A stretch of DNA of 64,000 nucleotides, taken from assembly GCA_028641055.1 (NCBI GenBank), contig CM054060.1, positions 315,879,344 to 315,943,343 of the forward strand, given 5' to 3'. Below are positions 54,111 to 64,000 of this stretch, one piece after another. Below the pieces are notes generated by a model, which saw nothing but the letters and a program-made list of their open reading frames with translations, did no database searches and was not told the origin of the DNA. Numbering within the stretch: the stretch's first letter is position 1; each line of letters begins with the position of its first letter. The DNA comes from Alopecurus myosuroides (taxonomy: Eukaryota; Streptophyta; Magnoliopsida; Poales; Poaceae). A program made the position numbers and the translations under genes.

Positions 54111-54660
54111 GTACCAACCCTTTTCAAACTTCTTTACTTGTATCTGTGCCTCACACCCTGTCCTCACCAATGCAGTTGTCCTTCGTGTCCTGTCTGCTAG
54201 GATGTCATTCTTTGTTTTACCTTCTTTGTTGCAAGCAAATATCTGAATATATATCTCTTTGTCTTTAGAAGATATCTTACTACTGAATTTCTTTATAGAA
54301 AATCCAGTCTTTCTTGCATACAACGAGTAGCTATAGAATGTGTCGTCCTTAGACCTGAAGATGTCACCTTCTTTTGGCTGTGGTGCATTCACAATCTCTT
54401 CTACTACAGGGTAGTTGTCCATGTTGAACATCCTGTCCATTTTCTCTTCTATCTTTGTCGGTGGGCCTCGATTTAGCAGTGTGTCATCATCTTGCAGATT
54501 TTCAAAACTGCAGTGTTTGCCTGATTCTTCCTCTGCCCAAGCATTGTGTTATGTTCCTGTTTGCTCCATTGTATGTTTTCGTTTGTCTGCTTGTTCTTCC
54601 GGTGAACAACTGTATTATGATCCTGGTTGCTCTGTGGTATCTTCTACTGACTCATCTTTC
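54111..54660 (-). pseudogene. FAR1-type MULE transposase, N-terminal part with FAR1 DNA-binding domain
   Basis: Encodes an acidic N-terminus (WAEEESGKHCSFENLQDDDT) and the start of a FAR1 domain (PKEGDIFRSKDDTFYSYSLY, ARKTGFSIKKF, CNKEGK, RTGCEAQIQVKKFEKGWY). The frame runs into the LINE junction at 54,111 and resumes at 29,889 beyond CACTA-3 with VKKVKLEHNHPFEP, the FAR1 His residues. So one MULE gene was split by two separate insertions. FAR1 domains bind the transposon ends; domesticated relatives are light-signalling transcription factors. Confidence 0.88.
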
Positions 54661-56330
54661 TGGTAACCCTCCTCATATTCCTATAGTTTTTATTGAAATC
54701 AGTTACAGATTACTGTTTCAGGAATTTTACTTTTTTTTATTGATGTTTTGTTTACCTGATTATTGTCACCGTTTGAGTCTCTTTTCGATTCTGAACCATC
54801 GTATCCTGCTCCGCTTTCTTCTCCTGGTTCTTCATAATAGTCTTGGTTTACTCCTCTGTCTCTGTATCCCTTTTGAATGGTACTTTCTCTGAAAGATGAC
54901 TGATTCTTGAATCTGGATTGTTGCCTTATGTCATCCTAGAAGATAGTGGACATACATTGAAGAATTGTCTTCTACGTTGGTCCCATGTATCCTGATTGTG
55001 TGATACATAATGTCTTGCGAACATGTCCTCTTCTCCCTGCTTTGAATTATTATACAAGTTTATAAGTATATTTTCATTTCATGTTCTGTTCAGTTGGATG
55101 TACTGTTTGTTACTATTTTGCTATTTTTTGAACTTCTAACCTGCTCCAAGTTCGTTGATCCTTGGGATAGCACTTGTTTTCCCCTTGCTGTCGACGGTTC
55201 TCCCTGTTGAATTCATCTATACTGTTGTGTTCTGTTATGCTGCTCAGCAAACATGATATGTAGTATTAGAAAATCGAGCACCAATCTCAACTTTAGCTTA
55301 TTTTGCTAGTTTTTAATTTCACATTTTCCGATATTACGTTCTTACCTCATTTTGCTGCAGATTTGTTGTTGTCTTCCCCGGCTTCTCTTGTGCAGCATAG
55401 CCCATAGCCCAAGTTATTCCTCTGTGTTGTGTTGTTTATTCCAGGTGAAATGTCATTAGCTTTCATGTATCCTCCTGTTTCAATGAACATGTCCTCCTAC
55501 AGTTTAAAATAACATCATTTTTTGTAACACAAATCATCTTGTTCTACATTTGCATTAGACAGTTTGTTTTAAGCGTACCTTGTTCCCTGGTGTGTAGCTT
55601 CTTTTGTATTGTTTTGCTGGCTCTTCAATTGTTGACGATTCCTGCATGGTTACATCGTGTTTATCAAACATAGTCTATGATTGTACAAAATCAAATAGTC
55701 AAGTGTTAGACAGGCTAAATGTATTGATTTTGTGTTGGACATGACATGAAATATTCATTTCTTACCTTGCCCATCTGGTTGGTTTTTGTTACTTTCTGTT
55801 GATGCTCCGGTCCATTTGAGAAATTTTGAATTGCTCATGTTTTTCTCTTGTTGCTCATGTCCTTCAAAAAAGTGCATAATGAAACAGCATGTTAGCTCAA
55901 ATTTTAACTTTGTGGGTGTAAGGTTTTTTACTAACAAGATTTTACCTTGTTTACTGTCTTGTGTTTTGACTGTGTGGTAACATTTCAGTTTGTTGTCAGA
56001 AATGGGCCTTGTGAGAGAATTCATGAGGCAGAAGATGTCCCTGGAAATGTGAAACTATCCAATGCTATTTCTTTTTCCTTATTATTCCCCTTTCATTTGC
56101 TTCTTCTGACTGATTATCCAACTGAAGTTTTCCTCTTTTCTGCGCCTCAAGTTCTATCTTCAACGGTACAAGAGCCCTTCTTAGATGTGCATGCTACACT
56201 TCTCTTAAAGATTCTATGATCGTATCCAACTGTTATGCATCTTTCCCTTTCTTTCTTTCTTCTCCACATGTCTATCATTACCTTTAATTGGAAAAAAGTA
56301 CATATCAGTATTATCTTATGCAGATGTAAC
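54661..56330 (-). other. Upstream region of the MULE gene, no exon assigned
   Basis: AT-rich and repeat-poor. Short minus-strand open stretches, such as one at about 55,755-56,024, are not recognisable. It probably holds the MULE leader, small exons and introns. Confidence 0.35.
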
Positions 56331-56516
56331 ACTTGTAGGTTATCTATGATCAATGCGGCATAACATTTACATCGAAAAATAACAAATCTTGTACAAACTG
56401 GTTTAGTTTTGTACGTCGGTATTATGCTATGCGCTGTACGTATAGAAAAAAATTAAACCGTGTACACCCTGGTTTAGTTTTGTACGTCGGTATTACCTTA
56501 TTTGTTGAATGTACAT
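56331..56516. repeat. GTAC-rich tandem repeat, left of CACTA-2
   Basis: About 70-bp units with GTACACCCTGGTTTAG and TTTTGTACGTCGGTATTA. The array continues at 61,793, so CACTA-2 interrupted it. Confidence 0.8.
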
Positions 56517-56537
56517 CACTACTAGAGAAAAGCCTAT

Positions 56538-57165
56538 AGGAGGAAATGAGGGCTCGACGCTCATATTTTCAGAATGCGCCTCCTATATATTATGCGAGGC
56601 GCATTTCCAAGATGTGCCTCCTATAATGTATATATAGGAGGCGCATTCCAAAAATATGCGCCTCGCATACTTCATGTAGGGACCACAGCCTCCTGGCTCC
56701 AGGTTATGCGAGGCGCATTTGTCCATATGCGCCTCCTATACTGTAAGTATAGGAGGCGCACTTCTATAATATGCGCCTCCTATATTTTGTGTGGGCCCGG
56801 GTGGCTTCTGAGGCAGACAAGGCGAGGCGCATCTCGCAGAATGCGCCTCCTATAGTTGGAGATATAGGAGGCGCATATTTGTGGAATGCGCCTCCTATAT
56901 ATGCATTATAGGAGGCACATCTTGGAAATGCGCCTCGCATAATATATAGGAGGCACATCTTGAAAATGCGCCTCGCATAATATATAGGAGGCGCATTCTG
57001 AAAATATACGCCTCCTATAATATCCAGCACGATTTTTGCTACTTTTTAGCACATGGGGCCCGGGTGACGTCGGTGATAGCGAAGACGAGGGAGTTATAGG
57101 AGACGCACTGTAAAATGCGGCTCGCCTAACTTATAGGAGGCGCAGTTGTACAATGCGCCTCGGGT
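56538..57165. repeat. Left subterminal palindrome array of CACTA-2
   Basis: More than ten copies of AGGAGGCGCAT / ATGCGCCTCCT in alternating orientation, many forming direct hairpins with AT-rich loops. Confidence 0.9.
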
Positions 57166-58260
57166 ATTCTTTACCAAATTAGAGACACGCGCGTCCTTCC
57201 CCAACCCTGTTCCCCAATCTCTCCCACGCACACCAACACAGACGACGGCGGCGCGGCAGAGGCTCGACGACGGCTTAACCTGCAGTAGCCCTCTTCTTCC
57301 ACCCCCCGCCGCAGCGGCAGGCAACAGCATCCCGCAATCTCGCGATCGTTTCTCGTGCCCCTCACCTCCTCGCCGGAATCTCGGAAGCCAGGAGCACAGA
57401 AGAGCAGCGCCGCCCGCGCACGTGCACGGATTGGATTTCTTCCAAGGTCTTCTCCTCTCCTTCTCCTGTATTTTCTTCATCTGAATGTTTTCTAGATTGC
57501 TTCTGTGTCAGATTCTAGTAGTAGCGCCCCACGGGATTGGTTCTCATGGCGGATTTCCGGATGTTACAATTGGGGTTGGGGTTAGCTCCGTATGCTGCGT
57601 GTTCTGCTTTGCTTTTGCTTTGCATCGGCGGTATGATGTTGCAACTAGATTTAATCTGTGGTTGTAGTACGACTTTTCCTTAGTTCTTTGTACTGCAAAA
57701 GAGAGCAGTTAAAAAATAAAACTGAAATTAGAGACAGAGAGAGGAACAAAGCTGGGCCGATGTGGCCATGTCGCCGAGGGTGCCGTTGTGAGCCGGACCA
57801 TCAGTAGACACGAGAGCTCGGTGGCGCGCGGGATCCGGGCGGCTGACCGCGGCATCAGAGCTCGGTGCCAGAGCGGGATTTCCGGATGTTGTAAACCTAT
57901 TTTTTCTTCCAACGCATCCTTTGCATTTTCTCGAGAAACAACGGTGTTATTTGTCTGCAGCTGTGCACATCTGACAGTCTACAAGACATGGAAATCATTC
58001 ACCCAACAAATGATTCTGCATTTATAGGAGAAAGTATTTAAGATCATCACTCGAGCCATAGCTCAAACCCTTCTGCTTACTTCAAGAAGAAAATGATGCG
58101 ATTTTTTTCCGCATTCAGGTAGCAAGTTTCATTTATCTGTAATCAATTAGAGTGGTACTTGTTGTGCTGCAGTTATTTAATTTTGCTAGGAGCAGCTCTT
58201 TGGAGCAGCTCTTGGGTACTGCCGACCGATTTGCTCTTCTTCCCTGACGCCGTTTCCGTC
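57166..58260 (+). other. CACTA-2 interior: leader-like and intron-like sequence
   Basis: 57,180-57,450 is GC-rich and resembles a plant 5' untranslated region ending in a donor-like AAGGTCTT. The rest resembles intron. The first coding exon of PET191 is not found here. Confidence 0.4.
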
Positions 58261-58265
58261 CACAG

Positions 58266-58370
58266 GTGCAGAATAGGGCGTACAAGGAGTGTGCGGGGGA
58301 GAAGGTGCCCAACATCACCAGCGAGTGCGTCGGCCTGCGGGAGACCTACTTCAACTGCAAAAGGGGCCAG
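58266..58370 (+). pseudogene. PET191-like: Exon of PET191-type cytochrome c oxidase assembly factor
   Basis: Preceded by CCACAG, it encodes VQNRAYKECAGEKVPNITSE, CVGLRETYFNCKRGQ, the core of plant PET191 proteins, including the CX9C pair CVGLRETYFNC. PET191 is a small mitochondrial intermembrane-space protein needed for cytochrome oxidase assembly. The exon is followed by GCAAGT, a GC donor in place of GT. The N-terminal exon (with the other cysteines) and the short C-terminal end are not visible in the element, so this is a captured fragment and not a working gene. Confidence 0.85.
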
Positions 58371-60840
58371 GCAAGTCTCCAATTGTTCTCCGTGAATCAG
58401 CTATTTGTTGCACTTAGTTCGTATGCTACAGATGGATACAGCAATGCCAAATTTTGTGTGGCATATTAGAGGCTAGGTTTAATTTTTGCCCATTCAGAGT
58501 TAAGGTGGATTTTACACAATTTGAATCCAGCACAGGGTTGAGTAGACATGAAGATTGGGCATTATGAATTTGGGAGTATCAACGTAAACATTAAATACCT
58601 ATAAGTACAGCAACTAACCAACTTCTGTAATCCATTGACCAGAACAGTTTTCTGTTCACCAGATATCCTTGGAGCTAGAAATACTTCAAAAGGGCCAACC
58701 GTTTTCTCTGTTTGGTTCGTAAGGCATAGATTGACCTGAAGACATTAGAATACATTAAGCAAATAAGCAATTTGCAGGGGCATGGTCGCTATGTAAATAA
58801 TATTTGTGCACTGATGCGTACTGGTAGTACTAGTCATAAAAATGAAAAGAGAAAAATGAAACGTGGCCTATTCAAGCCTTAAAATCATAATGTAGATGAA
58901 ATCTGTAGTTACAATCCCATAGTAAGATTAAAAGAAATTTTGCCTACAGTAGTAATAAGGTGTTCGGTTTGATGTTTTGTTCATGTATGAATTTGCCCTC
59001 CGCTGTATATTTGGAGAATGAAATAGATTGATTCATTTTTTTTTGTACATACTCGCACAGCCACACAATCTTCATGCAGTAACCCAAAATGATGCATGTG
59101 TCATCCATGATGCACAAGCTAGTACAACTTGCGATATACACTTCAGTTAACTGGCAGATCAGTTCATGGCCACGTAATCTGAAGCAGTGCCTGGGACAAT
59201 GACACGATATAAGGTAAATTAAGTACTGCAGCCCTGTAGCACATGAATGAATGTCTGATTTGTTTTCAAGGCGAATGTTAGTACAGATCAATTTTCAAGC
59301 AAACAAAGACTACAACTTGTTATTTCAAACTTCTTCAGAATTTTGATAATAGGATACAACATTGTGCAATTCAGCCTTTTTACCTTTTCCATGTTTTCTA
59401 TCATAGCTCTAAAGTGCACTTCCTTGATATGACTATTACTGCTACTTTCTCTTGTTTGTTGTTCCATGTTTATATACTTTATTTAAGGTGTGTTTATATA
59501 GCTCTAAGGTGTGTTTATATACTTTATTTAAATATATTCTTAGTTCCATGTTTGTTTCATTCCATGCTAGACTAAGGTATGCCTTCTCACAGAAAATTAC
59601 TAGAGGTCCATGCACATGCAAGACTAGGGTATCACCTTGGTTCTTACAGAGGACTATAGAATGATCCTATTATTTCAAATATACAACAAAGTACTGGACA
59701 TATGCTGTTAGCTCAACCCTAACTTGAAGTGTGGAAAATTTGCGAAGGTACCCTTCTCTTTGTTTGTGTCTTTTGTGGATATAATTAGATGGCTCCATAC
59801 AGTTTGTGTTTTGAGTTACATAATGCCTGCCTATGACATACAAGTTGCAGAGAGTAACATCACGCTGGTATAATTTGTAGCTATAGCTATACTAAGTTGG
59901 ACCATTTTGCGGTGAAGAGTACTTTTAACCGAATCAATTGGTTTAGTATTAAGCAAAAGCAAACCATTAGTGGTGAAGTATATAAATTGGGTAAGCATTG
60001 CCTCGAAATCAAGGGAATGTGGAATTTTTTCGTAAAGCATATACAATTTATAGAGCTCTAACATAGAACTGACAGCCTTAAACCTTTTTTATCTCAGTAA
60101 GCGTGGCAGAAGTAAGGGGTTAGTGGACACGTGAAAAAGACAATATACAATGTCTTGTGTGTGCTTATCTAATACCCAACTTTAAAAGTGTTGTGTGTGC
60201 GAGGTTACCATTATTAGGGCAGCTCTCAACATGTGCCGGCGGATGGACAATCTTTGCCATATGCATATGCACTGCTTCTAAATGCAGTTAACAAGAATGT
60301 TTTGATGCTACACATTTTTATTCTGTAAAATGTTGGAATTTTCACAGGTTTATGTTGCACTGCAGTTGCTATTGGTCAATTTTATTTTCTAGAACAACTG
60401 AAGCGTGCATCTTTTCTCTGCAGTAAAGAAGCTTTTAGATGTAAATAGTATTCTTTGGGTGAGTTGAAATATGACTAAATGCCTGTTAGTTATAGGATTA
60501 TTACAATGTATTAAGCACATGGTTGTTGTTGGTAACCTGGTCAAGCTTATATTTTGCGATTGCCCCAGGTCCATATTTTTGGTTGAGATGTCCTGGTCCA
60601 TGTTGATGGTGAGTATAATGCCGGTGAACGTGCACATATTATGCTCTCGGGCTTTTTTTAGTTTCCTTTCTAGCGCTTTCTGCCCCACTTATAGGCATCG
60701 ATACTGATACTATCACAAACACGCTGTTAGACCCGTAAGCCCCAGATCCTTAGGCTCACTGAAAATGGCAGACAATCGGCGCGGCGAAGCGTGCTGTTCA
60801 TCTAGTATGTATATATATGCAGTAGGCTGTGCTCAGACTT
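58371..60840. other. CACTA-2 interior, no gene recognised
   Basis: AT-rich and intron-like, with a local repeat around 59,480-59,560 (GTGTTTATATACTTTATTTA-type units). No exon can be supported. Confidence 0.45.
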
Positions 60841-61005
60841 GTTTGTTTTTCAGGTTGCATTGGCTTTGACTTTGCTGCGATGAGATGGTTTTGAGTGTGC
60901 TACATTACATCCATCGAGAGGGATTCTCTCAAGTCAGCAAACGCGGCGATTTCCGAGCAAACGACATGCCGTATTTCATGAATGCTTGGTAGTATTTGGC
61001 CGTGA

Positions 61006-61170
61006 AGCGTTTTCGTGGTAGAGGTGGCAGAAGAGAAGTGGAGGCACGAAAGGAAGAACTGGACCAACTTCATCGTGATCATCATCGCCTCGTTACTATC
61101 AATCGTAGTCTATGTGCTTTACTCACCTAAGCTATCTAGAGCTCGATTCGTCGTCGCAGTTGTAACGTGA
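61006..61170 (+). CDS. Short ORF with charged helix and membrane anchor near the CACTA-2 right end
   Basis: A 54-codon open stretch without its own clear start. It reads VAEEKWRHERKNWTNFIVII, then IASLLSIVVYVLY, a hydrophobic segment of about 20 residues, and a short basic end, with stop TGA at 61,168-61,170. The layout (charged helix then a terminal membrane anchor) is like the small protein of CACTA-1 at 8,874-9,200, though the sequences differ. It may be the last exon of the equivalent gene. Weak but suggestive. Confidence 0.35.
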   Translation, partial: SVFVVEVAEEKWRHERKNWTNFIVIIIASLLSIVVYVLYSPKLSRARFVVAVVT

Positions 61171-61394
61171 TTGTGAACTTGTACTCGATCGGAGACGCAA
61201 ACACTTGTGTTGTGTGATGTACTTCGTATAAATGAACTTGCGTATATGTATGTCGTGATTTGATTCAAGTTGATGGTATTCATGGTGATGCTACTTTCTG
61301 GAAATTCTCGACTGTTGTACTGTATTTGTGTATCTATATACCTGTATATGTGTATTCTGGAACGCGCAGTAATTCTGCAAATTTTAAAATTCGA

Positions 61395-61775
61395 AAATGT
61401 TATAAGAGGCGCATATTAAATGCGCCTCCTATAAGTTATAGGAGGCGCATTCTGATATGGGCCTCCTATAACTTATAGAAGGCGCATTTCAGAATGCGCC
61501 TCCTATAACTTATGGGAGGCGCATTCTAAAATGAGCCTCCTATAACTTATAGGAGGCGCATTCTGGAATGCGCCTTCTATAACTTATAGGAGGCGCATTC
61601 TGGAATGCGCCTTCTATACTTGAATATAGGAGGCGCATTTCAAATGCGCCTCCTATATGCAGGTATAGGAGGCGCATTTCAAAATGCGCCTCCTATAAGC
61701 CAAAATATGCGAGGCTTGGCGCTGAAGGCTCATTCCATATGCGCCTCGAATAACAAAAAAACGAGCCTCCTATAA
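61395..61775. repeat. Right subterminal palindrome array of CACTA-2
   Basis: About eight inverted pairs of TATAGGAGGCGCATTC and its complement, spaced by short AT loops, leading into the terminal inverted repeat. Confidence 0.9.
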
Positions 61776-61795
61776 TCTTTTATCTAGTAGTGCAT

Positions 61796-61965
61796 CGAAG
61801 ATATGAAACCATGTACACCCTAGTTTAGTTTTGTACGTCGGTATTAGATTTTATGCGTTACCTGTATATCGAAAAATTGAAACGGTGTACACCGTAATTT
61901 AGTTTTGTACGTTGGTATTAGCTTATGCGTTGTACGTACATCTCTAATACGAAACTGTCTACACT
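61796..61965. repeat. GTAC-rich tandem repeat, right of CACTA-2
   Basis: Continuation of the array at 56,331-56,516 (GTACACC, TTTAGTTTTGTACG and GGTATTA units). It probably forms the right subterminal region of the MULE. Confidence 0.75.
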
Positions 61966-62410
61966 ACCAAATTCCGCGTGACCAGGGACGTTTTGAGCGG
62001 AACGTTTTGATAACGTCGTGTGGTTTCCGTCGCGGATGGATGAAAAGTAGAATTTGCTCTCGACTTTGCGGTCGTTCTCGACGTTTCTTATATTTTCTGT
62101 CGCGGATTTTTGTTCCCGGTCCAATAGGCCCAGTTGGAGGCGAGTTTCGTTCCACGAGAACGTCGCAGATTAATCGAATGTATCCCTTTTCATTTCTGTC
62201 ATTTATTTGTCCATATTGTGAAATCGAATTATCTGTTTGGTATATTTTTTGCATCGACATTAGTCTAATGTAACCCTTTTAATTTCTGTCACTTAGATCC
62301 ATCAAAACTTCTATCATCTATTTCTCCATATTGTGAACTCGAATTATCTATCTTAATAAAATAAACATAGACTACATATTAATAGAAACGATCCAATACA
62401 ACGAACGAGA
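61966..62410. other. No gene recognised
   Basis: Contains several CGTCGCGGAT- and CGTTTTGA-type motifs and a short duplication (TATTTGTCCATATTGTGAA / TATTTCTCCATATTGTGAA). The MULE right end may lie here, but no terminal inverted repeat could be confirmed. Confidence 0.35.
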
Positions 62411-62414
62411 TTGT

Positions 62415-63073
62415 CGATCTAAACAGAACATCAGAAGCACGGGGGCAGCAGTAGGGGGCAAAAGAGCATCAGTAGGGGGCCGACAGCTCCTCCGATGGCA
62501 CTGGATCCTCCGACGGGACTGGATCCTCTGATGGCACTGGATCCTACGACGGCACTGGATCCTCCATTGACTGGGGCCTCACAGCTACGAGGAGAACGAT
62601 AAGAGTTTTCTGCTCTGCCAGGGCTAAACCGATGTTCAGTTACCCAACCTACAAGGTCAGTTCGAGGTTGCTGGCCATCATCTTCAACTTATCATCCATC
62701 AACTTCCGATACGCTACGAGGGAAGCTTCGCCCTGCTCCACCTGCTCCAACATGGCATCGCAATCCTTCTTGAGATTGCCGTAGGGGAGCTTAAAGGCCT
62801 TCTCAAGCTCAGCTTCTAGGATGGTTACCCTCTCCGCCAGAGCGGCGAAGATGACCCTCTACTCGGCTTCATGTGCCCTGTAGATAGTTGCATGATAGGA
62901 AGTTGGTGTTAATCTAAAAGGCAATATGGATCTAAGAAAGATGAAACCACGATGAATTGGGAAACGGATCTAAGAAAGATGAAATCACGAGGAATCCAGA
63001 AACGGATCAGAAGTACGTGAACGGAAATAGAACCTACATGAGGGCAACAGACTGTTTTGCCGGTGGAGCCATG
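62415..63073 (-). pseudogene. Coiled-coil protein with a DPVPSE repeat tail, broken
   Basis: Exon 1 (63,073 to about 63,039) encodes MAPPAKQSVAL and ends at a GT donor. Exon 2, after CTACAG near 62,881, reads AHEAE, a TAG, then RVIFAALAERVTILEAELEK, AFKLPYGNLKKDCDAMLEQV and YRKLMDDKLKMMASNLELTL, a coiled coil. More stops follow, with LALAEQKTLIVLL and a short tandem repeat of acidic DPVPSE units (62,570-62,480). I know the type only as a repetitive grass protein. Its function is unknown. Confidence 0.5.
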
Positions 63074-63554
63074 GCCGCGTGGAGGAACGCTCGAGCAGCT
63101 ACTACGTCAAAGGGTTTTTACTTGAGGGGAGGCGGAGAGGCAGATAGAGGATGAACTGAAGAGTGCATCTATTTATACACTGGGAGGGGGAGTGGAACGG
63201 TGGAGCCGCATGCACGACAGAGCAATAACTGGCCGCCGGAACTAAAGCGACACGTCTCACATTTACAATATCGTGACGAACGCGTGACGTGCTGCATGCC
63301 AGGGTTACTGGGTGAGTGGAAGAGCGGTTGTTTCCATACTTGGGCCATGATGACACTTTCTTGGGCCCTCTCATGTGAGGCCATTTTTATTGGGCCTTAC
63401 AGCACTCCGTAGCCCATAATTATCCTACTACAGTTGCAGCCCAAAATAAGAAGGAAGAAATGTTGAAACTTCAACGAACACATAAAACGTCGAAATTTTG
63501 ATTATTGTGACACATTTTCAACATATTCCACACTCTAAAACACTACACATCATC
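63074..63554. other. Spacer between two divergent or tandem minus-strand genes
   Basis: No gene. 63,160-63,180 has TATTTATACAC, read on the minus strand as a TATA-like element about 100 bp upstream of the coiled-coil gene start. Confidence 0.35.
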
Positions 63555-64000
63555 CTAGAATGCGTCGTCAAGTTCGTCGTCATCGGAGTCCTGCATAAGG
63601 CTCTCCCATAATGCTTCGTCCATCTCCTCATCCGACGATGAGACGGCGATGGTGGAGGGGCAGCATCCCACCGGGATGTACGAGCTCGCATCTTCGCGTC
63701 CCTCTGAGCGTCGAGCCGCAACTGCGCATGTACCAGATCAGGGTGATCAGACGGAACCTCTCCATCGTGGCCTCGTCGTCACGGCGGATGCGCAGCTGCA
63801 CGAACGCGCGACGGTTCTCCCGCTCCTCCTTGCGGGTCACAATCCTCAGATCCGGGGCGAGGAACTCGGCAACTTCCCCGCTCTCAACGTCCCTGAAGTT
63901 GAGCTCGGCGCGCGAGCGGCCGAACCTCCACACCACCACGTCGAATGCGAGGGCGGCGAGCTCGGCGTGTCGAAGGTGCCCATCCACCATCGCACGCCGT
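63555..64000 (-). pseudogene. Second AP2-like gene, C-terminal part, cut by window edge
   Basis: From the right edge: ELAALAFDVVVWRFGRSRAE, LNFRDVESGEVAEFLAPDLR. This matches the second half of an AP2 domain (helix A..AFD..VWRF, then RAELNF). A charged helical region follows (RKEERENRRAFVQLRIRRDD). The frame then shifts (about 63,720 and again near 63,660). The natural acidic end SSSDEEMDEALWESLMQDSD, DDELDDAF stops at TAG 63,557-63,555. The architecture (degenerate AP2 domain, charged helix, acidic tail) is that of the AP2-like gene in CACTA-1. The N-terminus is outside the window. Confidence 0.6.

Larger units (their letters stand above)
56517..61792. mobile_element. CACTA-2, non-autonomous, with captured host exon
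   Basis: Left end CACTACTAGAGAAAAGCCTA at 56,517; right end, on the other strand, CACTACTAGATAAAAGATTA. The CAT duplication is at 56,514-56,516 and 61,793-61,795. Both ends carry long arrays of ATAGGAGGCGCATT/AATGCGCCTCCTAT palindromes. There is no transposase. The 5.3-kb interior holds a leader-like GC-rich part, a PET191 exon and a possible membrane-anchor ORF. Confidence 0.95.

Noticed and set aside
59452..59664. Plus-strand open frame rich in Tyr/Leu/Phe
   Set aside because: It coincides with a local AT-rich direct repeat inside CACTA-2 and has no homology signal.
26300..62180. Exact ends of the FAR1-type MULE
   Set aside because: I compared 26.3-26.7 kb with 61.96-62.18 kb and found no convincing terminal inverted repeats or 9-bp duplication, so no boundary is given.

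Overview
The window is a plant nuclear sequence built almost entirely of transposable elements. The mix points to a large-genome grass, probably Pooideae (wheat, barley, rye or oat relatives): a Tat-lineage Ty3/gypsy element with an antisense ORF, four CACTA (En/Spm) elements with TNP2-type transposases, a FAR1-type MULE, an L1-type LINE, a short-LTR Ty1/copia element and a PIF/Harbinger-like element. The species assignment is inference. No ordinary single-copy host gene is evident.

Layout. (1) 1-6.9 kb: degenerate Tat-lineage gypsy element on the minus strand, with a plus-strand spliced antisense ORF at the left edge. (2) 7.9-21.85 kb: CACTA-1, 13.95 kb, 3-bp duplication GTA on both sides. 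It carries a coiled-coil/membrane small protein, a broken TNP2 transposase, three tandem RNA-like hairpins behind a TATA box, an AP2-like gene, an apparently intact WRN-type 3'-5' exonuclease gene, and a second ORF ending in a Ulp1-type protease. (3) 22.29-24.44 kb: Harbinger-like element (TAA duplication). (4) 24.5-25.6 kb: long-TIR fold-back element. (5) about 26.7-62 kb: remains of a FAR1-type MULE flanked by GTAC-rich tandem repeats. Its transposase gene is split by CACTA-3 (29,890-48,404, TTC duplication) and a LINE (48,425-54,110, 15-bp duplication). CACTA-3 contains a copia element (30,761-45,686, AAAAC duplication), which contains CACTA-4 (31,069-38,583, CGA duplication). CACTA-2 (56,517-61,792, CAT duplication) sits in the MULE-side tandem repeats. 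(6) 62.4-64 kb: a broken coiled-coil gene and a second AP2-like gene, cut by the window edge.

Several CACTA elements carry host-derived sequence: a DRM-type DNA methyltransferase fragment (CACTA-4), a PET191 exon (CACTA-2), a probable ARL2-like GTPase exon (CACTA-3), and the exonuclease and AP2-like genes (CACTA-1). The two strongest leads for undescribed biology are the tandem hairpins in CACTA-1, whose stems differ by compensated base changes, and the DRM fragment in CACTA-4, which lies between two convergent genes and could be transcribed from both strands. Most transposase and polymerase genes are disabled by stops or frameshifts, so recent insertions here were probably driven in trans.
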